A stretch of DNA of 64,000 nucleotides from Linderina pennispora (Eukaryota > Kickxellomycota > Kickxellomycetes > Kickxellales > Kickxellaceae): contig NW_024468251.1 in assembly GCF_002104995.1 (NCBI RefSeq), positions 124,001 through 188,000 of the forward strand, in the 5' to 3' direction. The position numbers and the translations under genes were made by a program. Below are positions 21,058-33,338 of this stretch, piece by piece; the stretch's first letter is position 1, and every line of letters begins with the position of its first letter. The notes below the pieces were generated by a model. It saw only the letters and a list, made by a program, of their open reading frames with translations, did no database searches and was not told the origin of the DNA.

Positions 21058-23644
21058 TCAGAGCTTAGTCGCCTTGTAGAAGCTTGCATACATGTTGACT
21101 CGATCAATCGGCACCAGTGAGCCAGGTTTACGGATTGAAAGAGCCTCAACTGCAAACCCATGCTTCCTGAACACCTCGATATACCATGGAACCCGAGCAG
21201 CACTCCGCCAGAGCACGAATCCGCCAGTGCGCACAGCACGAGCCAGTGCAATAACCTCCTCATCCGCATCCTTCTCAGTGAACCAATCCATGTGGTCCAT
21301 AATCACAGCTTTGGTCAGCTCACCCGGCTGCACTTTACGCAAGACATCCAGAATAGTCGACGTATGCAGCGTGAACGTGGTGTGGGTGTCGTTCGCAGCT
21401 TGCTTCAGCGTTCTGAAACCATCGGGTGTCAGATAGTCTGGGCGACACTGCTCCGAGTAGCTGCGACTGAATAGAAGGTGATAGAAGTAGTTGTCGTTGA
21501 CAAACGACGTTGATGTGGCAACCGGATCAATCGTGTCTGCCATGTACTGGCCCATCGACCCCTCGCTGCGCAGCATATTCCACTGGTTGATGGGCACACC
21601 CAGCAGCTGCCACATTGCCACCGGATTGTCCATGATGCGGATTGCCAGGGTGCTGAGAATGCGTCCACGCACCTTGTCTAGCCATGTTTCACGCTGCTCA
21701 GCTAAGGACTTGGCCACAACCAATGACTGTGTATACTTGTGCACGCCAAGCCAACTTGCAGATTGCGCGCAGGCAATGCAGGGCCAGGCCAGAGTACCCT
21801 GTCGTGTACAGATTGCGGTGGGCCAGATCGCCTAGCAGCATTTCCAGAGCAGGCGACGACTTTGGTGCAAAAGTATCGGCATTGCCTCTCCAGAACTGGT
21901 ATGCGCTGGATGAGAGGTGGGCTGACAGCTTACAATCCAGAATGTCGACAAAATCGCTCTTCAGGCCGCATCCAAACATCTGCCAGAACTCGTCGTAGTC
22001 AAGAGTGCGCAGTGCAGCCAGCTTGAGCTCCAGCAGGTGGTTCTGGCACGGGTTCATATCGATGCACTGGATCCTCAGTCCTGGCTGGTGCGCCTGCATA
22101 TGCCAGGGCATTGTCACCGGCCGATGTAATCACCATTACATTGTCGTTGGCTGTCAGCTCCAAAACCTCGACATCGCGCCTTGGATCCTCCCATGTAAAC
22201 CCATAGATGTATGTCGCAAACTGGGCGTGCTCGGGTTTGGATGGGGTATAGGGCATACGCACCCAGCCGTGCGTGTGCTTGTTGCTAGCTGAAGACGCAA
22301 TTGCTGGAACCCCGAGGATTTCCGGCGCCATGACACTTGCGGGGGTATCGGTGACATCAGTGGTTGGAAGTTGCTTGGGGGAATTGCCGGGTGTCAGATA
22401 GCCGGAATCGACACGGGTGATCGCACTCAAGCGTTGACTTGTCGGATGATTCTGAGCCTGACTGGTTGCTAGGGGCTGTGTTTGCGCCATGTACGCCGTG
22501 GCCTGTCCGATTATCTGTGTTGCTGCCAATGTTTCCTATGTGTCCACAGGCAGTGTCATACAGCACATTCGAGCCAATAGCCGAGACATGCGCAGCCTGC
22601 CGCAGGTGGTGCATTTCCGAGCCATACATAGTAGGGCATCTGGATCAGATACGGCACGACAAAGTGGTTGCGGGCATTCAGGACCTTGTGCGTGTCGAAC
22701 TTGTGCTCAAGATAGTTGCGGCGGCACGGGTGCAGATATACGTGGTCAAACTCGAACCAGTGCTGCCAAAAGACACGTGTGAACCAGTTGCATTGGTAGT
22801 TGAGGATGCCTGCTGTCTCCGACTGGGCCGATGGGCCTGAGGCACCGGAAACATAAAAGTCGACAACTCCCAACAAACCGACGGCGGGCTTCAGCAGTGT
22901 AGACAGGCGGTCGACCACGGGGTTGAATGACTCAATCATCGACAGCGAGTACGACATCGTGATAAGATCGATCTTGCCAATGTCATCCGCCAGACCAGGA
23001 AGCTCAAAAGTGGCAGCATCCTGGCACAGCACGGTGACATTGGTCCAGCCGCGCTCACGAAACCGGTCCTCAGCTACCTTGCACAGAGGACGACACAGGT
23101 CAATCAGATACACACGCTCGAACTGCTTGATGCCAAAGTATTTGTCCATCTGCTCGATATTCCACCCGGTCCCGCCGCCAACATCAATCCAAATCGGCTT
23201 GGAGCCGTTCTGCACGCGACTGCGAAGCTCAGCAGCCACTAGTTTTAGCATAGTAGTGCGCCCGCGCAATAGTCCGCCGCGTGTAGCATCGTATACGTCG
23301 GCCTGGCCCTCGTAGAAAGCGTCCAGGCGGCCTTGCTGGTTCGTGTGCAGCCCCAGTGGCTTAAAGAAGCAGTTGTAGGCAAACTTGACAGCAGTCTTGA
23401 GCCGCTCAATACCGGCGTAGGCAGCGCCTCCAACAAGCGTCAGCAAGGCGCATCCAATTGCAGCCCGCTTCTTATTCTGGGACGGCATTTCCGAATATTG
23501 CCCAGGCGCAATGTATGCGTCGTTATTTGACAGATCGCGAGCCACTGCAGCTGATGCAAGTACAAGAAACAGCATTGCAATGTGCAGCAGGGGCGGGCGG
23601 CTGGCGCATCCGAGTATTTGGGACTCAGATACAGAAGGCTTCAT
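21058..23644 (-). CDS. BTA1: Betaine-lipid (DGTS) synthase, several frameshifts
   Basis: BTA1 makes the phosphorus-free betaine lipid DGTS from diacylglycerol and S-adenosylmethionine. Fungal enzymes have an N-terminal BtaB-like N-methyltransferase and a C-terminal BtaA-like 3-amino-3-carboxypropyl transferase, and both are visible. The N-part has an initial hydrophobic anchor, then the SAM-binding [16 protein letters not shown] (near 23165) and [18 protein letters not shown]. The C-part has [55 protein letters not shown] and DHMDWF. The frame changes at about 22620, 22540, 22095 and 21740, the first two in the poorly conserved linker. All catalytic-looking blocks survive, so sequencing indels are likelier than true loss, but inactivation cannot be excluded. 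The start is taken at 23644 (MKPSVSES); an in-frame start at 23692 is the alternative. Confidence 0.8.
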
Positions 23645-26057
23645 CGTAAAAACAAAATAACTGACTTGATTGTGACTGCGAACTGGCCCCAACTATTGAC
23701 TAGCCAAATGGAAAATAAAACCAAAAAAGGATATAGTGCTATAATCTGGACACTATTAGGGATAGGGAATTGGGATTGAAAGACGGAGGGAAAATGGGAG
23801 AAGGATGGCGCATTCCTACCGCGCAGGCTCTTTATATTAGCAGCTGGGCATGCTACATGCCAATGCAAATGATACGAGAAAAACAGTTGAAACACACGTC
23901 GGCAAAAAGAAGGACGCAAGGAGGCAGAAAACTGCAGTATGCCTCCAGTAGTGGGAGAGTTCCCCTGGGTCTGCGTGTGCGCTGTCGTGTCGCAGACAGG
24001 CAGCGCGAGCAGAGAGAGATAGCCCCAATCCTATTCATGCACCACGGCCACTGTATATTGCCTTTTTCAAATGGTAGACTGACCACCTATCCATCCATGG
24101 CATGCGCTTTTTGGAGAACCACAGCACTCCATTCTGCATCTTCTGGTTTGAAAAAGGGCTGGCAGACAGTATAGAAAAAGGTAAGAGCGACCATATATTT
24201 ATTCCCTCAATGCACGTCTTGACAGCAGTAGAGAACGGGGGAGCGCAACCAATGGCAGTGCGCATGTGTCTTTATCCAGCTGTGTTCTAGGGCAAGAAAA
24301 GATGTTGCGCAGGTGCAGGACGGTTGGTAGCGCCAATACCTTACTGATATTCAGCGAAACAAGGGGCGGGAGGCATGATTCACATAGTCGCTCACAGAAC
24401 CGATCCCAACCATAGCCAGAACGTGCCAAGCCCCTGGTGCAGCCTCGGGCTGGCTAGGTTATCTGGGTGGGCGCGTGGGATTGACGAGGGGAGGAAAGGG
24501 GCTGTATGCATATATTGCGTGTTTGATTTTCTACATCATCCAGGGGCAGTCGTCAGCGCACGCTCCGGCTGCGTGCAGAATCTTTGGAGGAGAGCTGTGC
24601 TTGTGATGGCCAGGGGATTTGGACCAATTGCGGTCGATCATGGTGGAAACGTGGGTGATTTCGGTGTTCACTTCAGAATCGTAGTGAGGGCTCGCTGCAT
24701 ACACTGCAAGATACGGGAAAGCGAGCCCATTGGCAATGAGAAAATATAAAACCCCTGCATGTGTCTGCGTGGTCCACCTCCACTGTCTGGATCTCAGATC
24801 ACTGACCTTGCTCGCCTATGGTCCAAACGAACCACTATGAGGTCGACGGGTGAACACAAATCCAGCACACTTGGTAATAAACCACCATGAGAGCTGGGTC
24901 CCACAGCCACAACCAAGAAAGCTTTTGCGAAGTGGAACTGGATCACCTAGCACAACTATACGATGGAGGCAAGACAAAAACAAGGCAGCACGCAACTGGT
25001 GGCTTAGAGCCACACGGGCAGGCGGGCTAAACAGCACTCGGATTTCGTGCTTAATTTCATGCCCAGTACACGGCCGGCTTCTGGTTTGTCACAGTCGGTT
25101 CAGCGCCTGGAAAAAAACGCCCTATGGCGCCTAGTGTGAGAAGAGTCCACACGGGCTGCTACCGTATACAGAAAGCAGATGTATATTGTCGCTGGATTCT
25201 GCAGAGTGTGGCTTGCAAGGTGCCCAGGGAGCTGCACGACAAATAAAGAACCTGTCCTCCTTGCTTGTTCAGTTTGAGCGCATAATCGCCGCCTTTTCCG
25301 AAAAAGGGCATAGGTATGTACCCCATCCATATTGTCACTTGGGGAGGAGGTGCAATTTTGCAGGCTTCAGCGTGTTTTTTTTCCTGCTCCACATTGCGGC
25401 AAAGCGCGATAAGAGTTTTCTGTGTTGCGGCTTCCATGTTGTGTTGTTTTGAAATTCGACGGAGCTAATGGGTTGCGGAGGAGGCTCGTGTTAATAGATA
25501 GAGTAGCGAGATAAAGTAGCAACAGGCATTGGGCAGAGCAAGCAAATTCGGCTGGAGGACAATGTGTTCTGCTTCAGCGTCCGTGGAAGGACGCACTTGC
25601 AATGCAGCTGTCTCCCCGGGAACAACAGGGCACAATTCTACGAGCAATCGAGTATATTTGGATTGTGGTGAGTGGTCTCGCCTGCACCTTCTCCTGGCGG
25701 ACAGATGTGCCGTGAAACAAAAATAAACAGGGAGAATGGGTGCCTATTTTGATATCCTCACGCTCCCTATCCCCGAGGAGGTGAGCACATATAAATTGTC
25801 TTGTTGCGGACAAGCAACGGTGACGCCTTCTAAAATGGAATGTACATTTTTTAAGTATAAATCCGTGCTATCAAGCAAACTCGTTTGCCCTACACTCCCT
25901 TGGCATTTTTCTCCGGTATCTATTCTGGTATGCATCCATGTCGTTAGTCTCTATTACCTTCAGTCTTTTCTATTTATATTATTTATAAACATACAGTATT
26001 GGTGACAGCATTCGCCTCTTCCTACCTCACTAGTCTCCATATCCTTCTATATGCTAG
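23645..26057. other. Long intergenic region
   Basis: 2.4 kb between the divergent BTA1 and RA/PH genes. The short overlapping frames show no family resemblance. It is likely regulatory sequence plus degenerate material. No tRNA or transposon terminus was recognised. Confidence 0.4.
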
Positions 26058-27838
26058 ATGGGGCCGCAAAAGCCAAAAGACCCTAGGACATTTGCAGTGA
26101 TAAACATCCGCACCAGTCAGACGAGTAGCGCCAGCAGCAGCAGCAGTGGCAGCAGCAGAAACATAAGCCGCAGCTTCCAATACGCGCATTCACTCTCCAC
26201 ACTAAGCACCGAGCTCACGATGGTAACGGCACAGCCGGCGCGCACCGCGCCAGTAATCAACCCGCAGGCCGGCGCGCGGCAAGCCAGCAATCCATTCGAC
26301 GCTGGCCAGCCGTCCACACGCGCATCGCCAACGACCATGATGGTTATGTATGCAAGCGAGGGGCGCTGGCAGCGCATCACGTTTCCGCCAAATGTCACGG
26401 TGGGGCAGGCGCGCGACCTCTGCATGCTGCGGTTCAGCGTCTGGCAGAATCTGGTCAGGGACACTGCGCAGTCGGTGCATTCCTCGTCATCGAATGCAGA
26501 GTCGCTCGGGAACGTCTCGAGTACAAGCAACGAATCGGTGCGCGAGCAGTTCGGATTGTACTGGGCGGCGCGCGGGCTGTGGCTCGAGAACAACCGGCTG
26601 CTCAGTTCATATGGGTTTGAAACAGCGGATGTGCTGGAACTGCAGGACCGCGAAGACATTGTTTTGCAGCAAGTAGAGGCGCCAGCAGCCGAGGGCCTGA
26701 TATACCATTTGCAGAATAAAGGCGTAGGCGCGGCGTGGAAGCTCAAGTACCTGGTGCTGCGCAACCAGACGCTGTATGTGTGCCGACGCAAAGGCGACGA
26801 CATTTCGATGGCGCAGGTGGAGGTGGATTTGACACACAAGTTCCGCATTATCGACCAAAACGGGCAGGCCAGCCGGGAGGCGGCTACCAGCGACAGGCTC
26901 CCCGACGCCAGTGCTGAGATGGCGCTGGGGCTGGCCAGCGCGCACGGGCGGCAGATGGGCGGGGACGGGGCGCCATTGCTGGTGCTGAGCGGGAAGAAAG
27001 TCCATGTGTTCTGCACACAGTCCCTGGTCGACTACGATTACTGGCGGCGGGCGCTCCGGCAGGCGGCGGGCAGCCGGGGGTCGTCGCGGCGCTCCTCCAT
27101 GCCATCAGGCGGCCCGCGCCACCCGCGCACTCCATCGCTGGCGTCTACCACAGTCTCGAGCTCCAGCCCGACAATGGGTGCATTGCGCAGGTTCGTCTCC
27201 ACGGCCTACCGCAAGCGCGCCGGTATCGGGCTGCAACTATGCCACTGTGCAGTGGTGCCTGGGGCTCTGTATGGGTTTTGCGGGCAGGACCCTACGGGGC
27301 TTAGCGACGGGCAGCTGGAGGGGCCGCGGATTTCCGGATCGTGCTTGATCCAATGGCGGTGTTTGTGGCGGGCGAGCAGCACGGCGACCGGTTCATTGTG
27401 CGGCTCTTCGATGTCTCCGAGTTGCTGTGGCTCGAGGTTGGCACGCAGCCGCAACGCGACCGGTGGCTAAACGCATTGTGTGGGATCGGCGGCATTTCGC
27501 AGACGGATTACTTTGACCTCGAAAGCATCTGCAATGGCACTGCGGCCGACCAGGACTTGTCGCTGCGGCGGTCAAGGTCGTTTGTTTCGACGATTTCGCG
27601 CGCCGAGTGGCCAATGCCGCCCAGTATTATGCCTATGTCATTGAGTAGCATGGGGCCGACACTGCGCGGGTGGCGACCAAGGGGCAAGAATATGGTAAAG
27701 CAGCATTTAGCCAGGGCGGAGAAAAGTGCTGGGAGCAAGCCGTCGCTGGACGCGGTCGGCGGGCAGGCAGACGAGTCCGAGGGGCTATTGTCGCGGCTCC
27801 CGCAGTGGTTCAAGCGGCGAGGCTCACTGTCCAGCTAG
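26058..27838 (+). CDS. RA- and double-PH-domain signalling adaptor, one frameshift
   Basis: About 593 residues. After a Ser-rich N-terminus, a Ras-association/ubiquitin-like segment (MVMYASEGRWQRITFPPN ... TVGQARDLCMLRF ... QFGLYWAARGLWLENNRLLS) is followed by a PH domain (GLIYHLQNKGVGAAWKLKYL ... LVLSGKKVHVFC ... DYDYWRRALRQAAG). A second PH-like domain begins near 27180 and ends ELLWLEVGTQPQRDRWLNAL. The RA-then-PH order resembles MRL/Grb7-type and fungal Ras-effector adaptors that localise to membranes, so a role in Ras/Rho-linked polarity or cytoskeletal control is plausible but inferred. The frame shifts at a G-run near 27320 (one base apparently missing), inside the second PH-like domain. 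The C-terminal 165 codons are open. Confidence 0.7.
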
Positions 27839-28924
27839 ATATTCTGCATGTTCCGTGGTTGGTTTATATGTCGAAATACGAAGCACTGGAAATGAATAGG
27901 CTGTATGGTATGGATCGGCCGATCAAGCTACGAGCGGCTGCATGGCATGCGATCGGCTCGGGAAGCGCAGGCAAGCTGAACCGGCAATCGGCTTCGTGAA
28001 GCGACTGCAAGGGTTATGCGGGGTTTAGAAAAAATTTTTCGCTTTGCCTTTTGCCTTCACAATGTATTTTTCTTAGGGATTTTTTGTACTATTACTTTTG
28101 ATGGCTGTCTAGCTCTAGTTTCTCGTGGATGCGGGCTCTGCGACGGCGTGCCTGTAGAGAGATCGAGGCTTCTCTGCTCCACTGCTTCCTGCTAGTATAG
28201 TGGCTCGGTAAAGGTAAGAGTCGGATCTTCTCCTGCCTAGGCAGTTTTGTTCTTTTTCTTTTGGAATGATGCACAATATGATTAGTCTTTAGGACAGCCC
28301 GAGATACCACTCGGGTGCTATGGCTACACCTTGTCTACTACTGACCCAAATACCACATCGAGGTGGTAGGTAGATTTCCACAAAAATAACCAGGATGCGA
28401 TTCAAACCTACTAATTATACAACCATCTGTGTTTTATGTTTAGAACAGCACCGAAGCAATTCGAGAGCGAGGCCTCGCTTTTCTTCTACAAGGGATGCTT
28501 GGCCGATGCAGGGAAATAGGCGTGGCTTTTGTGTTTAGATAAAAAGTTGATAAAACATGTATTTTATGTGTCTGGCGGTGGGAAGCACATGCTCCCTCAT
28601 TCGCATTGATTGCGCTTGGGACCAGCTCGATTTTGATTTTGATTCTGGCTTTTAGCTGATACACATGGTGTCGGGACCGGATATCGCAAAGCCGGCGGAT
28701 ATGCTTTGGCAGTGGCTGGTATGTTTACATGGCACAAACACAAACATCGCCACCTGGAAAGCACGCAGACTAGCCATGATAGAGTGGACTTTGGCCTAGG
28801 CTTGCCGTGACCATGCCAAGAAAACGACATTCGCCTCTATGAGCAGCGATATAAATAACACTTGCTCGGGCGGTAGGCCACCAGAAGACGAATCATTTAT
28901 ATCTCCCAATTCGATTACTAGACC
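27839..28924. other. Intergenic region
   Basis: About 1.1 kb between the RA/PH gene and the MFS gene. Frames are short and unconvincing. Nothing else is recognised. Confidence 0.4.
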
Positions 28925-30891
28925 ATGGACCAAAAGCAAAAAGGCACGAATCCCTTTGACGACGTCAGCCTGCAGAACAGCCCCAAGCAAGCGGGGTCGG
29001 AAAGCACGGTGCAGGCGTACCGGCAGTGGCTCGAGGACAGCGACAGCGACACGGTCAAGCACTCGCCTGAAATCGGCAGCCCGCCGCAATACGCCGAAAG
29101 CCCGCACGCCCCGCACCGGCGGGTGCTCAGCGACTCGCCGGCCAGGCCGTCGGCATTGTACACGCCGGTAGCAGAGCCCAGGAATGACCCGCGTGTATAC
29201 CTGGAGCAGCCGATCATCGGACCGACGGTGCCGCGCATCAAGCCCGCGCGCTCCATGCCACCAGAGCCCATCGCCAAGCAGGACAAATCGCCGAGCCGGT
29301 TCCTGAACATGCCCAAGCAGCTGGCCAAGCAAATGTCCTGCGCAATCTCCCGTCCTTGTCGCCTAGCTACAGAACCGTGGGGCGGACATTGACGAGCCAA
29401 AGGCTCAAAAGCACCTCGCCGCAGTCGGCGCCCGTCGAGCACTCGGGCAGCATGGACAGCCTGTTTGCTGGTGCCACAAGGCAGAACCGCCTGAGACACG
29501 CCGAGCGCATTAGGCGCACGCCTCTGCATCCGTCGCTGGTCGAGGTCAACATGGAGCGCAGCGGCCAGGCCCGGGCGGCGTCTAGCAAGCCCGAGATCAA
29601 AGAAGGAAGCAATGTCGAGTGGGAGTACCACCGCATGGACGCAGGCCGCGGGTGGGAGTGCGTTCTGTGGGCGTTCCTATGTAATTTCGGCGTGGGCTCG
29701 GCGCCCGGCACATTTGCGGCCTTCCAGGTGCATTACCAGGACAATGCCAGCCAGCGCGACCCAGCCATGCTCGATGAGTCAGCCCACACCACGCATGCAT
29801 TGACCAAGACCTCGCTGACGTATATTTCGCTGATCGGTGCGTTGCTAATGGCGGTCTGTGCGGCAGCGTCAGGTATGGCTGGGGCGTTCTCGGACCGCAC
29901 AGGCCCGCGCGCCAGCGCTTTGACCGGGGCGTTTGTCAGCGCTTTGGCGTTGCTGGTGGGCTCGTACTCGGACGACCTCCGAATGCTCAGCATCGTCCAG
30001 GGCGCCGTGCAGGGCGTGGGTGTGGCATTGGTTGCGGTGCCTGCGTATATGGTGCCTGCGCACTGGTTCGAGCGGCACCGCGCATTGGCCTCGGGCTTGT
30101 CCCTGGCCGGCACTGCCCTGGGCACAGCCTGTCTGACGCCGGCGCTCCACGCGCTGCTTTCGCGTCACGGCATGCAGACCGCCATGCGTGTGCAGGCGCT
30201 GGTGGCACTGGTATCCGGCAGCGTCGGCAGCGCCGGACTGCAGACGCGCGTGGCAGTGGCCAGGCCGAGAAGAATCACATGGAAAGTCTTCTATGACATG
30301 CGGCTGGCAGTGCTGGCTCTGGTGGCATTGCTGGCAGGCGCGTCGCTGACGCTGCAGCTTCTGTGTTTGCCGGGGTTTGCGCATCTGCTGGGGATGACGG
30401 AGCGGTTGCATGCAGTGTATGCGCTAGGGGCAGCCGCGTGCGTGGGTCTGGTGGCCGGCGGACTGGTGGCAGACCGCACCGGATACATTGCCGGCATCGG
30501 GCTGAGCCAGCTGGCCATGGGGGCATTCACACTGGCGCTGTGGCTACCGGCGCGCGGACCGGCGGTGTTTTTCGCGTACGTCGTGTGCTACGGGCTGGCT
30601 ATGGGGGTTCTGGGCGCGGTACTACCGGCCAGCATCATGCAGATGTTTGGGATTGCGCGGGCCTTCACCATGCTGGGCATAGCTACCATGGCTGCGGCTG
30701 TGGGCGTGCTGGCCACACTGCCCATGGCCGTGGAGTTCCAGCAGCGCGCCAGCCAGAACCGCAGTGTGCAGTTTCTGATTGGCATCAGCGGCGGGCTGTC
30801 GATATTGGCGGGCATTGCTGCCCTGCTGCTGCCGTATCTGCAGCGCCGGCATCTAATGAGGGTGCTGAACAAGAGCGTTTGGGTGGAGTAG
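28925..30891 (+). CDS. MFS monocarboxylate-type transporter, one frameshift
   Basis: About 655 residues. A long hydrophilic cytoplasmic N-terminus (~240 residues, Ser/Pro-rich) precedes twelve predicted membrane segments. The first is ECVLWAFLCNFGVGSAPGTF. The helix 2-3 loop carries an MFS signature, FSDRTGPRASALTGAF. Helices 4-5 show GAVQGVGVALVAVPAYMVPA and FERHRALASGLSLAGTALG, both typical of the monocarboxylate porter group in fungi. A second loop motif, GGLVADRTGYIAG, follows helix 8. The frame changes at about 29345 in the N-terminal tail, before the membrane domain, consistent with a one-base indel. Substrate is unknown (monocarboxylates, riboflavin and others occur in this group). It is convergent with the BolA gene, whose stop lies 6 bp away. 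Confidence 0.8.
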
Positions 30892-30897
30892 GAGGAT

Positions 30898-31230
30898 TTA
30901 TTTCTGTTCTTCTTCGGGCGTGCGGGTTACCAGGGCCATTGCATGGATGCCGCCGTCCATGGCCATCTCGTGCTTGAACAGACTGTAGATGCTGCGCTGG
31001 CGCTGTAGCAGGCGCTGGCCCGCGAACTGCGAGGAGACGACTTTGATTTTGAAATGCGTTTCGGTGCTGGTTACGCCCTGCATGGGCGCGTGGTGCCGGT
31101 GCTTGTGCGACTCGTTTTCGATCTCCAGCACCGTCGGCGCATAGGCTGCTTCGATGCGCTGCCGGATAAGCTGCTCCAGGGGCCCGGGCGCAGTGGTCAT
31201 TTTCTGGCGGAGGGCAGAAAGAACGCGCAT
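30898..31230 (-). CDS. BolA-family protein
   Basis: 110 residues with no introns or frameshifts. The BolA fold is evident: IRQRIEAAYAPTVLEIENES, then HKHRHHAPMQGV with the conserved histidines, ETHFKIKVVSSQFAGQRLLQ, RQRSIYSLFKHEM and GGIHAMALVTRTPEE. Fungal BolA proteins pair with monothiol glutaredoxins to bind and deliver Fe-S clusters in mitochondria (Bol1/Bol3) or to regulate iron in the cytosol (Bol2/Fra2). The N-terminal MRVLSALRQKM could be a short mitochondrial leader, making a Bol1-like role likely but not proven. Confidence 0.88.
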   Translation of the reverse strand: MRVLSALRQKMTTAPGPLEQLIRQRIEAAYAPTVLEIENESHKHRHHAPMQGVTSTETHFKIKVVSSQFAGQRLLQRQRSIYSLFKHEMAMDGGIHAMALVTRTPEEEQK

Positions 31231-31345
31231 TTAAAAAAAACGAATATGTGGGAAAGAGAAGGGGAGAGATAGAGCGGTTTTAGAATAAAGCCTATTCCTT
31301 TCGCCTTTTCTCCCGCATCTCGTCGCACTCTTCCTAGAATTCCAA

Positions 31346-33175
31346 ATGCATTCTGCCGCACACGACGATTGGGACTCGCGGTTTCCGGTAGACAGCGCCT
31401 TCCTGCCGTCCATTTCGCTGCTGCAGGAGCACTGCGCCAGCTACCCGCAGCAGCTGATACAGCCGGTGCCCAAGCCCATGCCGCATTTCCTACGCAGCAC
31501 CAGCCCGGCCCTCAGCGCCCGCCGCAACGCGTCGCTGCGCAACCTGGCAGCGCTGGCCCGTCCCTCGCCGACCAGCCCACGGCTCATTCCGACGCCCTTC
31601 AGCGGCTCCGAGCCGATCACGTCGATGCGCACGGCCCACACGCCTGACAGCGACGTCGAGTACGTCGGCCGGCCAATCGAAAGCACCGCGCAGTTCCTCG
31701 AATGGTACGGGGCAGTGGAGGAGCAGTTGGCGCAGGGCCAGGACATGGAGGCCCATGCGTTCGCCGAGCTTTTGCGCCAGCGCTCCACGCAGTGCGCCCA
31801 CATGCAAAAGTGCATTGAAGACGTGCAAGGCCTGCTGACGCTGATGTCGGATGGCTACCGCCGCGTGTGCGCACAGACCGAGAGCGTCAAGACTGCCTGC
31901 CAAGGACTGCAAAGCCGCCAGGCGCAATTGAGCGATGCGTCGGGGCGGATCTCCGAGACTCTGCGTGTGTATGACTCGCTGGCACCCATTGCGCAGCTGG
32001 TGAATCGGCCCGGCGACCGCGTGTGCCTGGACAAGGGGTTTCTGCCGGCGCTCGACCGGTGTGAGTCGGCCATCGAGTTCCTGGGCCAGCACCCGGCACG
32101 TGACAGCGAACTGTACCTGATGCGGTTCTCCCAGTGCCGCATGCGCGCCCTGACGCTAATCAAAATCCACGCATTGCGTGTCTTCCGCAGTCTGTCCAAC
32201 GAGTCAATGCGCGAGCCGCAGTCCGCCCACACGCGGTTCCAGGCTGCGAGCCGCTCTCTATCGCCATTGCTGCGTGCCCTGCAGACGCGTGCCCACCAGC
32301 CCACCGAGCGCCAGGTGTGGGTGGATGTGGTGACTGCGTATTTTGCTGCGCGCCGGGCCTTCCTGCGCCCGCATCTCAAGCGGAATCTCGATCGCATCTC
32401 GAGCGAATCGGCGCAGGCTGGGGATGCACCTGTAGACGCTATGCGCGACTGGTGTGCGTTCACTATGGGTCTGTGTGCCGACGAGCACCGGCTCTACAGC
32501 GAGTTCTTTGAAGTCGAGCCCGAGGACGTCGAAATGCTGCGCGGCCATCTTGATCAGACCATGGCTGCGTTCTATGAGCATGTGCGGCCCCTGATCATCC
32601 ATGAATCGGATGTCCACGTGCTGGCCTCGCTCAGCCTGACTCTCCTGACGTTCCAACGCTCAGCGCCCGACTACGACGAGGATGCCGGCGGCCTGGAGGA
32701 ACACGGACTGGATGCCTTCTACGCGGCCATCGACCATACCCTGCAGGACGCACAGCAGCGGCTTGCCTACAAGGCCCAGTCGTTTATTCACGCGCATATC
32801 TCGGCCTTCCGCATCTCCAGTCCTGCCCCCACCACCCAGTGGCTCAATGCCTGCCGCACCTTGCATATTTCCGATGCCAACGTGCTCCAGACAATGCTTG
32901 ATCAGCTGCCCGAGGACCAGCGCACAGCGCTCGACTACGTGCATCCACCGGTGACCAGCTACCGCTGGCTGGTGGACCAGATCGATGGGTGTCTGGACGA
33001 GCACGTACTGGAGGGCATTCTGGAGGAGGCCGCTGCTGCTTGCAAGCAGAACCTGCTGGCGCAAGGAGCGCGGTTTGTGCGCGAGCAGTGCGCCAAGGAG
33101 TCCGAGGCTGAGCAGCTGGCGCACTTGTTTGTCACGTGGAATCTCCTGCGCATGCACCAAAGTGTTCTGCAGTGA
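31346..33175 (+). CDS. COG3: Conserved oligomeric Golgi complex subunit 3
   Basis: 609 residues in one uninterrupted frame. COG3 (Sec34) is a lobe A subunit of the COG tethering complex that catches retrograde vesicles at the Golgi. The Sec34-like N-terminal region is clear: a leader with DWDSRFPVD, then EFLEWYGAVEEQL (QFLEWYGAVEEQLAQGQ near residues 118-134), a coiled coil (QRSTQCAHMQKCIEDVQGLL), and LDKGFLPALDRCESAIEFL followed by YLMRFSQCRMRALTLIK. The length is shorter than the usual ~800 residues, as in other compact fungal versions. It lies 115 bp downstream of the divergent BolA start, so the two likely share promoter sequence. Confidence 0.88.
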   Translation: MHSAAHDDWDSRFPVDSAFLPSISLLQEHCASYPQQLIQPVPKPMPHFLRSTSPALSARRNASLRNLAALARPSPTSPRLIPTPFSGSEPITSMRTAHTPDSDVEYVGRPIESTAQFLEWYGAVEEQLAQGQDMEAHAFAELLRQRSTQCAHMQKCIEDVQGLLTLMSDGYRRVCAQTESVKTACQGLQSRQAQLSDASGRISETLRVYDSLAPIAQLVNRPGDRVCLDKGFLPALDRCESAIEFLGQHPARDSELYLMRFSQCRMRALTLIKIHALRVFRSLSNESMREPQSAHTRFQAASRSLSPLLRALQTRAHQPTERQVWVDVVTAYFAARRAFLRPHLKRNLDRISSESAQAGDAPVDAMRDWCAFTMGLCADEHRLYSEFFEVEPEDVEMLRGHLDQTMAAFYEHVRPLIIHESDVHVLASLSLTLLTFQRSAPDYDEDAGGLEEHGLDAFYAAIDHTLQDAQQRLAYKAQSFIHAHISAFRISSPAPTTQWLNACRTLHISDANVLQTMLDQLPEDQRTALDYVHPPVTSYRWLVDQIDGCLDEHVLEGILEEAAAACKQNLLAQGARFVREQCAKESEAEQLAHLFVTWNLLRMHQSVLQ

Positions 33176-33338
33176 GCCGGGCTCTAAAGCGAGCCGAGCC
33201 GATATCTCGATAAGCTCCCAAGATCGCAATATTTTTCGAACCCCTTCTGTTTGTTGAATTTGGCAAAAACCGCAAACCGCAATTCGCCCCTCTTCTTCAC
33301 TCTACTTGAATTCTACCCAATTAACCCTTATTTCAAAT